The notes below the pieces were generated by a model. It was given only the letters and a program-made list of their open reading frames with translations, was not told where the DNA came from and did not search any database. Positions 47,213-55,605 of a DNA stretch of 64,000 nt are shown here, one piece after another. Origin of the DNA: a virus. The position numbers and the translations under genes are program-made. Location: positions 1-64,000 of IMG/VR virus record IMGVR_UViG_3300041407_000094; one strand, written 5' to 3'. Positions within the stretch are counted from its first letter, which is position 1. Each line of letters starts with the position of its first letter.

Positions 47213-47800
47213 ATGAAACTTAAAGAAGCCATTCGGCTGGTGAATAAAGACAAGAGTAACACAACTGATGCCGACATTAACGACTTTGCCCGCGCAGTGA
47301 ATGCTGACATCTATATTGGCTGGAGTGACAAATGGAATGAGCGTGTCAAAGGTTACTGGCTTGTTCGTTGGCTGTGCACAGACACTTGGGTAGGTCGTCG
47401 GGTGTATTTCTTTGATGGCGAGCCTGTTGCTACCAGCTATCAGAGTGCCCGTAAAAATGATGAATATATTGAATTTGTCAGTAATGAAGCTGCCGAGAAA
47501 ATTCGTTCATTTATTTTTGAGCTTTATGGTCAAGAAGAAAAACCAGCATATGACATTGTCAATGTTGAAGAGGACATTGAAGATTTCTATCATTTCGACC
47601 TAACTGATTACTTTCTTGAGGATGAAGGTTTTGTGGATGGTAAGCCTGTTAAGATCATTCAGCGTCGCTGGTTCGATGATACGGAAGACAAGCGCTGGGT
47701 TTGCTACCACGCTAAAGTGAAATTTGAGGGTGGAGAAGAACGTGTTGTAAAGGCAGAAGAAATTCATTTTCCACTTCGTATTAGCAAAGATTTCTCTTGA
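47213..47800 (+). CDS. 195-aa protein, unknown (intact paralogue)
   Basis: MKLKEAIRLVNKDKSNTTDA, then VKGYWLVRWLCTDTWVG, YQSARKNDEYIEFVS and an acidic C-terminal domain ending VVKAEEIHFPL. It is the first gene rightward of the hub. A frameshifted relative lies at 45747-46324 on the other strand. The Trp/Cys-rich block may form a small structural domain. Function unknown. Confidence 0.75.
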   Translation: MKLKEAIRLVNKDKSNTTDADINDFARAVNADIYIGWSDKWNERVKGYWLVRWLCTDTWVGRRVYFFDGEPVATSYQSARKNDEYIEFVSNEAAEKIRSFIFELYGQEEKPAYDIVNVEEDIEDFYHFDLTDYFLEDEGFVDGKPVKIIQRRWFDDTEDKRWVCYHAKVKFEGGEERVVKAEEIHFPLRISKDFS

Positions 47801-47927
47801 CCTCTCACAAACAATGTGACAAGATGCTGTGACTTGTAGAAATGTAAGCAAATAAATTTGAATAATTATTAATGTAACACTATGCAGCGAAAGCTATTCG
47901 AAGAATGGTGGCTGTGGGAGAGATGGG

Positions 47928-48089
47928 ATGAACGCAGCACAAAAGCACATGCTTGAGTATATGCAAGAGGTGGTCAATCAGGAGGATGTTTATTTCTTTG
48001 AAGCATGGAAACAGGTGGAGAATTTTGTGATGGACGCTCTCTGTGATTCAACCGAACAACCAGCCTTGGAGAACCAATATGAAAATTAA
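47928..48089 (+). CDS. 53-aa acidic protein, unknown
   Basis: MNAAQKHMLEYMQEVVNQED, helical. GGGAGAGATGG precedes ATG. It overlaps the next gene start. A 24-codon Trp-rich frame (47883-47957) just before it is uncertain. Confidence 0.65.
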   Translation: MNAAQKHMLEYMQEVVNQEDVYFFEAWKQVENFVMDALCDSTEQPALENQYEN

Positions 48090-48303
48090 CAGATATACAT
48101 TTGACAACGGTAAATATGAAGTCCATTCTGCTGACGATGGAAGCTCTTTGGTAGCTTATCGTCACGGTGAGTTCTGGCAGAATATGATCGGTGATAATCT
48201 TACAGCGGCTATGTTGCATAGGATTGATGAGCTTGAAGCTAAGATCAAAGATGTGACTATTCAAGCCTATGAAGAAGGTTTAATGGATGGAGCTAATAAA
48301 TGA
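48079..48303 (+). CDS. 74-aa protein, unknown
   Basis: MKINRYTFDNGKYEVHSADD followed by a helical C-terminus. ATG 48079 behind TTGGAGAACC. Function unknown. Confidence 0.7.
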   Translation: MKINRYTFDNGKYEVHSADDGSSLVAYRHGEFWQNMIGDNLTAAMLHRIDELEAKIKDVTIQAYEEGLMDGANK

Positions 48304-48473
48304 GAGTATGTCAATCAATTCAAGAGCTTCTTGACGAAGAGATTAGTCAGATGTGGGAAGGCTTGGACTATGAAGGGCTGAATGTGGAAGCAACCAAAGA
48401 ATGGTTTGCAGGGACAGATATTTTTATTCAGCTTCTAGAGAAGCTTAAAGAGGAGAATAAGCACCTGTCATGA
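48300..48473 (+). CDS. 57-aa acidic helical protein
   Basis: MRVCQSIQELLDEEISQMWE. ATGA overlaps at both ends. Function unknown. Confidence 0.65.
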   Translation: MRVCQSIQELLDEEISQMWEGLDYEGLNVEATKEWFAGTDIFIQLLEKLKEENKHLS

Positions 48474-48568
48474 TTGATGAACGTATGCAGCAATTAAGTG
48501 AGATGGAAAATAAATTGAATGGGGAGCGAGACAAGCTCGCTTTCGTTCAGGCGCCATTGGGGCTTTAA
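48470..48568 (+). CDS. 32-aa helical peptide
   Basis: MIDERMQQLSEMENKLNGER, a short amphipathic helix just before the primase-helicase gene. It may be a coupling peptide. Confidence 0.5.
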   Translation: MIDERMQQLSEMENKLNGERDKLAFVQAPLGL

Positions 48569-48591
48569 AGGCAATTAGCTAGGAGAGAATT

Positions 48592-50451
48592 TTGAGTAAT
48601 ATCCGAGAGGTCATATCTCATTATCTTGATATCTCTGGAGATAAGTGTTGCTGCCCTTTTCACAAGGAACGCACACCATCTCTGAATATCTTTGACGATA
48701 CCAATTCATTTTATTGTTTTGGCTGTGGTCAGAGTGGGGATGAGATTGAGTTTGTGAAGGACTACAAAGGTTTGACATTTCCCAACGCTGTTAAGGAAGT
48801 GTGTTCAATTCTGAAATTAACCAAAGAGGAGCTTATGGAAAGTAAAGATAAAGAAAAGGTTGCTGAGAAAGTAGCTATTGAGAATGCTGAAGTTATGGAT
48901 GTTGAAGAAGTTAAATCTCTCATTCAATCCACAGGATATGTGAGTCATGGGTATCGCGGTATCCGAGATGACATTAACAAATTCTTTGGGCATTTGAGTA
49001 AACTGGATAGTCAAGGTAAAGTCCTTGCACGCTACTACCCAGAAACCAATAACAACGGTAAGTTGACAGGTTATAAATGCAGAAACACACCAAAGGACTT
49101 TAGTCACGGAAACCAAGGAATTACTGGCAGTAAGAGTCAACTTAGTGGTCAGGTGAAATTCAAATCCCCCGCTAAATATGTTCTCTATGTTGGTGGCGAG
49201 GAGGATAAAGCAGCAGCTTTTCAGATGCTCAAGGATAATCGTAAGGATCAGGAGTTCGATTCTATTCCTGTAGTAAGCTCAACGGTTGGTGAGTTGACAG
49301 CAGCCAAACAAGCTGCCCAACAATATGACTGGTTTGACATGTACGATATCATCGTAATTGGCATGGATAACGATGAAGCTGGTCGTGCTGCTGCAAAGAA
49401 GATTGCAGACGTTCTACCAAAAGAGAAAGTACGAATTGCTACATGGTCCGGCAAAGATCCAAATCAGATGTTGATTGATGGTAAAGAGAAACAATTTGTT
49501 CGTGATTTCTACAATGCAAAAGAATTCATTAGTAGTGGTATTTCCTCTTCTGGTGACGCTGAAGCTGGTTTGGCTGAGTTCCTGACAGCTCCAAAGATTG
49601 GTCTACCACCTCAACTGAGCAAGCTTGAGGCTGCAATGCGTGGTGGTATCAAATCTACTGGCTCCGTTGTGAACATTATTGGTGACACAAGTATTGGTAA
49701 GAGCTTTCTGTCTGACACTCTGATCTATCATTGGTTGTTCAACAGTCCTCGTGTACCAACAATTGTCAGTCTTGAGCGAACTAAGGAAGAGTTGACAATT
49801 GATTTGCTGTCAATGCATCTTAAGAAAAACCTGATGTGGTTCACAGATGGTCACGATGCTGTGGATTATCTGAATCAACCTGAAGTACAAGTATTGAAGA
49901 ATAATCTTCTTTACAACGAAGCTGGTGAGCCTCGATTCTTTATTATTGATGAGCGGGAAGGGGAGATTGAACTTCTCAAGCGTCAGATGGAGAAAAGTGG
50001 TAAAGTCAATGATTCACGACTGATGGTGATTGACCCACTCACTGACTTCTTGCGATCATTAGGGACAGAGGTTCAAGAAAACTTTATGATGTGGCAGAAG
50101 TTGCAAAAGAAGAATGGTTTTGTATTCATCAACATTCTTCACACCCGCAAGCCACCAACTGATAAAGATGGCAATGTTCGCAAGGTTACGGAATATGACG
50201 CACTTGGTTCTGGGACATTTATCCAGTCAGCAGACGTGAATATTGTGATCAATCGTGATAAGATGGCTTCAGATCCGATTGAGAAGAATACGACCTATGT
50301 TGACATGCCTAAGTGTCGTGGGGGTATCACTGGTGAGATTTGTGCGCTATACTATGACGCTGAAACTCGTCAGCAGTATGATCGTGATGAGTATTTTGAC
50401 CGTAAAGTAGAAGATCCACCGCAACATCATGCGGATGAGATTGATTTTTAA
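48592..50451 (+). CDS. T7-type primase-helicase
   Basis: The 619-aa fusion starts at TTG behind AGGAGAG. The N-terminal CHC2 zinc finger is CCCPFHKERTPS and FYCFGCGQSGD, about 19-45. The Toprim catalytic segment is IIVIGMDNDEAGRAAAKK near 255. A DnaB/gp4-type RecA domain has Walker A IIGDTSIGKSF near 365, the Walker B region MVIDPLTDFL near 480, and HTRKPPTDKDG near 520. The tail is acidic and ends ADEIDF, as in T7 gp4, where the tail docks the polymerase. It unwinds the fork and primes the lagging strand for the adjacent PolB. Confidence 0.95.
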   Translation: MSNIREVISHYLDISGDKCCCPFHKERTPSLNIFDDTNSFYCFGCGQSGDEIEFVKDYKGLTFPNAVKEVCSILKLTKEELMESKDKEKVAEKVAIENAEVMDVEEVKSLIQSTGYVSHGYRGIRDDINKFFGHLSKLDSQGKVLARYYPETNNNGKLTGYKCRNTPKDFSHGNQGITGSKSQLSGQVKFKSPAKYVLYVGGEEDKAAAFQMLKDNRKDQEFDSIPVVSSTVGELTAAKQAAQQYDWFDMYDIIVIGMDNDEAGRAAAKKIADVLPKEKVRIATWSGKDPNQMLIDGKEKQFVRDFYNAKEFISSGISSSGDAEAGLAEFLTAPKIGLPPQLSKLEAAMRGGIKSTGSVVNIIGDTSIGKSFLSDTLIYHWLFNSPRVPTIVSLERTKEELTIDLLSMHLKKNLMWFTDGHDAVDYLNQPEVQVLKNNLLYNEAGEPRFFIIDEREGEIELLKRQMEKSGKVNDSRLMVIDPLTDFLRSLGTEVQENFMMWQKLQKKNGFVFINILHTRKPPTDKDGNVRKVTEYDALGSGTFIQSADVNIVINRDKMASDPIEKNTTYVDMPKCRGGITGEICALYYDAETRQQYDRDEYFDRKVEDPPQHHADEIDF

Positions 50452-50461
50452 GGAGAAGGTT

Positions 50462-52684
50462 TTGGATAAGAAGTGGTATGAATCAGACTTTATTTACGAT
50501 TTGGAGTCGTACCCGAATGTTTTCTCTATGAGCATCATCCATGCTTCTGGTAAACACATGCGAGTTTTTGAGATTAGTGATCGTAAGAATGAAATTGAAG
50601 GGATTGCTAAATGCTTGCGATATCTGGTTCAGAATAAATGTCGTATGGTGGGATTTAACAATAACTCATACGACTACACTCTTATCCATGAAATCATTAA
50701 ATCTCTGAAGGAAGCAAAGCAAACTGGTAAAGCTCCAAATATTACAGCTCAGAAGCTTTACAAACTCACAACTCAAATCATTACAAAAATGCAGTCTGAA
50801 GATAAGTGGTACGGCATTAAAGAAGCTGACCACTTTATTCAACAGGTTGATTTGTATAAAATTCACCATATGGATAACATGGCGAAAGCTACATCTTTGA
50901 AGATGTTGGAAGTGAACATGCGATCTACCAACGTGGAGGATTTACCCTTTCCTGTTGGTAAGAAGCTGACAAGTGATGAAATTGATATCTTATTGCATTA
51001 TAACAAACACGATGTTAATGAAACTCTGAAGTTCTATTACTACTCTTATGAGGCGATTGAGCTTCGTAAGGAGTTGTCTGAGAAGTTTGGATTTGACTGC
51101 ACAAGTTTTAGTGATAGTAAGATTGGTGAAACCTTGTTTATCAACCGTCTAGAACAAGCTCAGAAGGGTTTGTGCTATGAGTACAGTAAACATGGTGGCC
51201 GTAAGATCAATCAGACCAAGCGTGACAATGTAAAGATTAAAGATTGTCTTTTTGACTATCTGAAATTTGATCGTCCTGAGTTTAGGGCTGTACATGATTG
51301 GTTGAGTAATCAGACAGTGCAAGAAACTAAGGGTGTCTTCAATGATTATGAAGAACATCAGATCGGTGATCTTGCTAAGTATGCTCAGATGAAAACCAAA
51401 AAGGTGTTGTTCAAGAATAGGTTGAATCTCGATAATAAAGATAAACCTAAAGCTGACTTTGATTTTACTGATCTAGATCACTTGGAAGAACTTCAACGTC
51501 TGAAAGATGAATTCTTGAAAGAACATCCTATGGGATATTTTGAAGAGAAGGAAACTAAAACGTCACGCTCTCATAAGCTTAAGGTAACTGCTTTCTATCG
51601 AGTGGTTGAGGCAATTAACACTGTAATTGATGATAAGGTGTACGTGTACGGTACTGGCGGTATTCACATGTCTATTGAAAGTGAGACTGTGAGAGCAGAT
51701 GACGAATGGACAATTATAGACGCCGACGTCACCAGTATGTACCCGTCGATTTCCATTGCCAACAACGTGTATCCTGAACATCTCGGTATTACATTCTGTA
51801 AAGTGTACAAGGATCTATTTATGGAGCGTGGTAGATATCCAAAAGGTAGTGGTCCAAATGGTGCAATTAAGCTAGCATTGAACTCTGTGTACGGTAAGTC
51901 CAACAGTGAGTTTAGTCCGCTTTATGACCCTAAATATACCTTAACTATCACCATTAACGGTCAACTGTGCCTGTCTATGCTGGCTGAAAAACTGATTGAT
52001 CTTGGTTGTAAGATGATTCAATGTAATACTGACGGTGTGACAGCTTTGGTTCCACGCAGTAAGGAAGCTGATTATTATGCAATCACAAAAGAATGGGAAA
52101 AAACTGTTGGACTTCGGTTGGAGTATGCTGTATATTCAATGATGGCTTTGGGAAACGTTAACAACTACATCGCCGTTTATGAAGATGGGAAGGTGAAGAG
52201 TAAAGGTCAGTATGAAGTTGCTCACTTTGAAAAGCTTGGATGGTCTAAAAACCATTCTGCGATGATCGTGCCAAAGGCTGCACTTGACTACATTGTTTAT
52301 GGTAAAGATATTGAAGAGACTATTCGTTCTCACAAGGATGAATTTGATTTTCTTTTGAGGGCGAAAGTACCACGTAGCTCAAAGCTTTATCTTTGTTATG
52401 AGGACGGTCGTGAGGTTCAGCAACAGAACATCTGCCGCTACTATCCATCTGAACAAGGTGGTAAATTGGTCAAGCTGATGCCAGCCTTGATTGATGGTGG
52501 TGAATGGCGTAGACTTGGATTGGACACTGAATGGACGGTTGAGACGTGCAACAACATTGCAGAGTTTGACTGGAATAAACTTAACTATGATTATTACATC
52601 AAGGAGGCTCAAAAGCTGATTGATGGTGTGGGGATGAAAGAAATTGAAAATAATGCTTTACAGGGCCATGAAAACGTGGAATAA
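50462..52684 (+). CDS. Family B DNA polymerase with proofreading
   Basis: About 740 aa from a TTG at 50462, chosen because AAGGAGAAGG precedes it; a longer frame from 50429 overlaps the primase gene. The exonuclease motifs are ExoI FIYDLESYPN, ExoII MVGFNNNSYDY and ExoIII YNKHDVNETL. The polymerase motifs are A DADVTSMYPSI, B KLALNSVYGKS and C CNTDGVT. The A to B distance is only about 45 residues, so the fingers are unusually compact. It replicates the phage genome with the T7-type helicase, an unusual pairing since T7 itself uses PolA. Confidence 0.93.
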   Translation: MDKKWYESDFIYDLESYPNVFSMSIIHASGKHMRVFEISDRKNEIEGIAKCLRYLVQNKCRMVGFNNNSYDYTLIHEIIKSLKEAKQTGKAPNITAQKLYKLTTQIITKMQSEDKWYGIKEADHFIQQVDLYKIHHMDNMAKATSLKMLEVNMRSTNVEDLPFPVGKKLTSDEIDILLHYNKHDVNETLKFYYYSYEAIELRKELSEKFGFDCTSFSDSKIGETLFINRLEQAQKGLCYEYSKHGGRKINQTKRDNVKIKDCLFDYLKFDRPEFRAVHDWLSNQTVQETKGVFNDYEEHQIGDLAKYAQMKTKKVLFKNRLNLDNKDKPKADFDFTDLDHLEELQRLKDEFLKEHPMGYFEEKETKTSRSHKLKVTAFYRVVEAINTVIDDKVYVYGTGGIHMSIESETVRADDEWTIIDADVTSMYPSISIANNVYPEHLGITFCKVYKDLFMERGRYPKGSGPNGAIKLALNSVYGKSNSEFSPLYDPKYTLTITINGQLCLSMLAEKLIDLGCKMIQCNTDGVTALVPRSKEADYYAITKEWEKTVGLRLEYAVYSMMALGNVNNYIAVYEDGKVKSKGQYEVAHFEKLGWSKNHSAMIVPKAALDYIVYGKDIEETIRSHKDEFDFLLRAKVPRSSKLYLCYEDGREVQQQNICRYYPSEQGGKLVKLMPALIDGGEWRRLGLDTEWTVETCNNIAEFDWNKLNYDYYIKEAQKLIDGVGMKEIENNALQGHENVE

Positions 52685-52714
52685 TAGATCTATTGAAAAT
52701 AATTGTGGACTCAT

Positions 52715-53458
52715 ATGAAGAAAGTAATCAAACCGTTAGACGAGGGTTCAATATACGAGACGATATACGGAGAGGGTTTCAAGGTTGTTTGGTATATAGG
52801 CAGGGATAAGATACTGATTGAATTCCTAGACGAAACAGCACACCTGCACTGGACATCAAAGTGCCAGATACTTAGAGGAGACTTTAGGAATCCTTATAGA
52901 AAAACAGTCTATGGTAGAGGATTCCTAGGTTTTGGTAAGTACAAAACTAAAGAGGGTAGGAAAGATACCTTAGAATATAAAACTTGGGCCGGTATATTTC
53001 GCAGATGTTATGAGCAGGACGATTGTGGTAATAATCTAGAGCCAACTTATCAAGGGTGTGAAGTTGATGAAAGATGGTATAATTTCCAAAACTTTGCATC
53101 TTGGTTCTGTAGTAGAAAACAATATGGAATGGGGTGGCACTTGGATAAGGATATTACTGTTTCGGGTAACAAGGTATATGGTCCAGATACTTGTACAATG
53201 TTACCTGTACAACTTAATGCCTTGATTGTTGGGGAAAGATTAAAGTCTAGAGAGTTACCTGTAGGAGTATACAAGGATCGTTATGGATATAAGGCGGGAA
53301 CTGGTAAAGTATATGCCGGATTTTATAGAAATGTAGAAGAAGCACACCAAGCGTATAAAGTTAGAAAAGGAGAGTACATAAGGGAGGTTGCTGAAGGTTT
53401 TAAAGAATTTCTTGATGCAGAAACGTTTGACAAACTAATGAACTTTGAAGTTAAATAA
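52715..53458 (+). CDS. HNH/AP2-like putative homing endonuclease (subfamily 2)
   Basis: The 247-aa protein is the closest relative here of 33476-34249: YGRGFLGFGKY, TLEYKTWAGIFRRC, PTYQGCEVDERWYNFQNF, DKDITVSGNKVYGPDTCTML, and a C-terminal ELPVGVYKDRYGYKAG repeat. It sits right after the polymerase gene, a common homing site. The ATG lacks a good ribosome binding site (TTG 52703 is an alternative), suggesting low expression. Confidence 0.72.
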   Translation: MKKVIKPLDEGSIYETIYGEGFKVVWYIGRDKILIEFLDETAHLHWTSKCQILRGDFRNPYRKTVYGRGFLGFGKYKTKEGRKDTLEYKTWAGIFRRCYEQDDCGNNLEPTYQGCEVDERWYNFQNFASWFCSRKQYGMGWHLDKDITVSGNKVYGPDTCTMLPVQLNALIVGERLKSRELPVGVYKDRYGYKAGTGKVYAGFYRNVEEAHQAYKVRKGEYIREVAEGFKEFLDAETFDKLMNFEVK

Positions 53459-53471
53459 CTGGAGAAATAAA

Positions 53472-53642
53472 ATGCAAACCAAATTTGAATACCTGATCAC
53501 AGATTACAAGAATCTTTTTGCAGTATGTAGCACAAGGGAAGAATCGAGAAAAGAATTGCGCGAGATTAAAGCATTGGGTTACAAAGATGCTAAGATTGTT
53601 CGCGAAGAGTTTGTAAAGATTTCGGAAAAGGTTGTTCGGTAA
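53472..53642 (+). CDS. 56-aa basic protein, unknown
   Basis: MQTKFEYLITDYKNLFAVCS with a Lys/Arg-rich C-terminus. CTGGAGAAATAAA precedes ATG. Function unknown. Confidence 0.65.
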   Translation: MQTKFEYLITDYKNLFAVCSTREESRKELREIKALGYKDAKIVREEFVKISEKVVR

Positions 53643-53881
53643 TGGGCAGCGTAACATTAAAAGATTCTGTAGAAAAAGTTGGTGATGCATCAATTTCCAC
53701 TGTAGAATATGTCTTCTCAGATATTCAGGACTTTCTGCTTTGGGAGTCAAGTAAACGAGATGCTATGAATCAGGCTGTAAAGAGCTTTGTTGATAGTCAG
53801 TTGTTTGGTGGATATGAAGAGCCTGTCGAAGAAACGGCTGTAGTGGATATTAATGTTAAAAAGAAAGAAACTAAACACTAA
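53642..53881 (+). CDS. 79-aa acidic protein, unknown
   Basis: MGSVTLKDSVEKVGDASIST with a helical core and a Val/Glu/Lys tail. It starts one base into the previous stop. Function unknown. Confidence 0.65.
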   Translation: MGSVTLKDSVEKVGDASISTVEYVFSDIQDFLLWESSKRDAMNQAVKSFVDSQLFGGYEEPVEETAVVDINVKKKETKH

Positions 53882-53895
53882 TTAAGGAGAAGTAA

Positions 53896-54114
53896 ATGAA
53901 AGTTGCATTTTTCGGTATCGTTGTTGTAATTGCTGCAATCTTGATGGCTCTAGCAGTTGTCTCGGGTATTGGTTATGGTCTATACTTGTTGGGTGTTGTT
54001 GGCCTGACATTTGGTCCAGCGGCTTGGGCAGGATTTGTACTGTGGGCTAAGATGTTTGGCGGCGGGTTTGTGTTGTACATCGCCGGCATTCTTGGTGTTA
54101 CACTTAGTAAGTAA
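53896..54114 (+). CDS. Small hydrophobic membrane protein
   Basis: The 72-aa protein is almost wholly hydrophobic with two or three Gly-rich helices (VVVIAAILMALAVVSGIGYG, GLTFGPAAWAGFVL, GGFVLYIAGILGVTL). AAGGAGAAG precedes ATG. A holin-like or superinfection role is possible. Confidence 0.7.
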   Translation: MKVAFFGIVVVIAAILMALAVVSGIGYGLYLLGVVGLTFGPAAWAGFVLWAKMFGGGFVLYIAGILGVTLSK

Positions 54115-54160
54115 AAAGAATTTACGGAAACGTAGATATCGATTCGTAAGAATCAATCCC

Positions 54161-54174
54161 TCACAATATTGTGA
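54161..54174. promoter_or_regulatory. Perfect 14-bp palindrome before ssb gene
   Basis: TCACAATATTGTGA lies 36 nt upstream of the SSB ATG in a 96-nt gap, after a GATTC-GTAA-GAATC hairpin. It is a plausible operator or autoregulatory site. Confidence 0.5.
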
Positions 54175-54210
54175 ACTAAATAAATACACACCAAATAGAG
54201 AAAATTAAAT

Positions 54211-54936
54211 ATGACTGCTTCTGTAATTGTAAAGCAACTTCCTAAGTCTGGCACTTTGGAAACTTTTAATGTATACGTGCTGAATGCTCCAGTGTTCTAT
54301 GCAGCGGTACACACTCCCAAGAGCAAATATCAGAGTACCGATAAAGAGTTCAGTCTGACAGCGTTTGTGGACGAGGCAACTAAAGACAAACTGCTGGACG
54401 AAGTGATGTTGAACAAAGGTTTTGCACTTGTAGGTAAGGACAAGACAACTAAGCCGCCACGTCGGATTAAATATCCTTTGTCCAAGGACGTTGAGGAAGG
54501 TAAGACCAACTATGATGTAGTGGAAGGTATGTACGGCTTTGGTCTTGCAAAGCCTGAGTTCAGCAAGAAAGGCAACCCGATGACTGTCAATGTTATTGAC
54601 AAAGAAGGTCAAGCGTTTACTCAGGACATTGGGAATGGCTCAGTTTGTACTTTGAAATTGTTCGGCTATCGTAATCCTGAAGGTCAACTCACTGTTACAT
54701 TGGACACTGTACAAGTAGTAGAACACATTCCTTATGAGGGTCGTACTTCCTCGGATGAAGTTGTTGATGATGTGATGGGTAGCTACAAGGTGAAGAAAGC
54801 TGAGGCTAAACCTGCTGAAGAGGAAACTCCTGCACCGAAAGCCAAGGCTGCTCCACAACCAGTACCGGACTTTGCAGCGCTCGACGATGACATTCCATTC
54901 ATGCGTATCAGTGATCGTCTGTTGATGATTATCTAA
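54211..54936 (+). CDS. Single-stranded DNA-binding protein
   Basis: The 241-aa protein has a beta-rich N-terminal two-thirds resembling DUF2815-type phage SSBs (LNAPVFYAAVHTPKSKYQ, then SLTAFVDEATKDKLLDEV). An Ala/Pro/Glu-rich linker leads to the SSB signature tip DDDIPF near residue 230. Unusually, the tip is not C-terminal: ten more residues (MRISDRLLMI...) follow. The tip normally binds partners such as polymerase or helicase. It lies between the replisome genes and the nucleases. Confidence 0.85.
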   Translation: MTASVIVKQLPKSGTLETFNVYVLNAPVFYAAVHTPKSKYQSTDKEFSLTAFVDEATKDKLLDEVMLNKGFALVGKDKTTKPPRRIKYPLSKDVEEGKTNYDVVEGMYGFGLAKPEFSKKGNPMTVNVIDKEGQAFTQDIGNGSVCTLKLFGYRNPEGQLTVTLDTVQVVEHIPYEGRTSSDEVVDDVMGSYKVKKAEAKPAEEETPAPKAKAAPQPVPDFAALDDDIPFMRISDRLLMII

Positions 54937-54997
54937 AGGAATTTAAGAGCAAGGATGCTCAACCATTTAAACAAATTAATTGCTAGGAGATTTAAAT

Positions 54998-55246
54998 ATG
55001 AAAGAACGTCAATCGCTGTACAGCCGTGCATATCAACTGGCTCAAGAAGCTATCACCAATAAAGAAGACATGAAAGAACTGGCGGGGGAATTTACTTACG
55101 ACAAAGAATACAACACCGATGGTTTTGATAAAGTTGAAGTGAAGAATATTGTTAAAGCAGCCCAAGCAAAAGCGAAGCAAGATAATCTTGCAGAGAAGGT
55201 TGAAGAGCTGAATAAGCTGCAACAGATTCAAGAAGCTTATAGCTGA
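54998..55246 (+). CDS. 82-aa charged helical protein
   Basis: MKERQSLYSRAYQLAQEAIT then Lys/Glu/Ala helices with coiled-coil spacing. TAGGAGATTTAAAT precedes ATG. It directly follows the SSB, so a recombination mediator role is conceivable but unsupported by motifs. Confidence 0.7.
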   Translation: MKERQSLYSRAYQLAQEAITNKEDMKELAGEFTYDKEYNTDGFDKVEVKNIVKAAQAKAKQDNLAEKVEELNKLQQIQEAYS

Positions 55247-55261
55247 GTAGTTAATTCAAAT

Positions 55262-55287
55262 AGCCGGTGAAATATCCGGCTTTCTTG
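55262..55287 (+). terminator. Terminator
   Basis: AGCCGG-TGAAATAT-CCGGCT followed by TTCTT. It closes the SSB unit. Confidence 0.7.
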
Positions 55288-55302
55288 TAAGAGGAGAATT
55301 AA

Positions 55303-55605
55303 ATGAATAATCTTTATAGTTTCTATGTTGATTGCGGTCGTCAAGGTAGTTTGGATGGTTTGTTCATCGCTACACAAGAACAAGTAGATAAAGCTATTGG
55401 TTGCGAGATGTACTTTGGCGAAGTTCTTGGTAAACACTCTGATGTACAAGGCACTCTTGAAGCTCATGAGATTAAGTTGGTTTCAAGTGACCAAGACAAA
55501 GTTGAGTGGCTTCTTGAACTTCTTGGTGAAAATGTAAGCGGTTTTAATCCTCTTGACTACATTCAAGAATCTGATGAAGAAGAGGAATATGAGGATGACG
55601 AGTAA
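55303..55605 (+). CDS. 100-aa acidic protein, unknown
   Basis: N-terminal FYVDCGRQGSLDGLFIATQE and a very acidic tail (ESDEEEEYEDDE) that overlaps the exonuclease start. Function unknown. Confidence 0.7.
   Translation: MNNLYSFYVDCGRQGSLDGLFIATQEQVDKAIGCEMYFGEVLGKHSDVQGTLEAHEIKLVSSDQDKVEWLLELLGENVSGFNPLDYIQESDEEEEYEDDE

Noticed and set aside
47883-47957. 24-codon Trp-rich plus-strand frame
   Set aside because: No ribosome binding site, and it overlaps the leader of the 53-aa gene. Could be a leader peptide but is not supportable.
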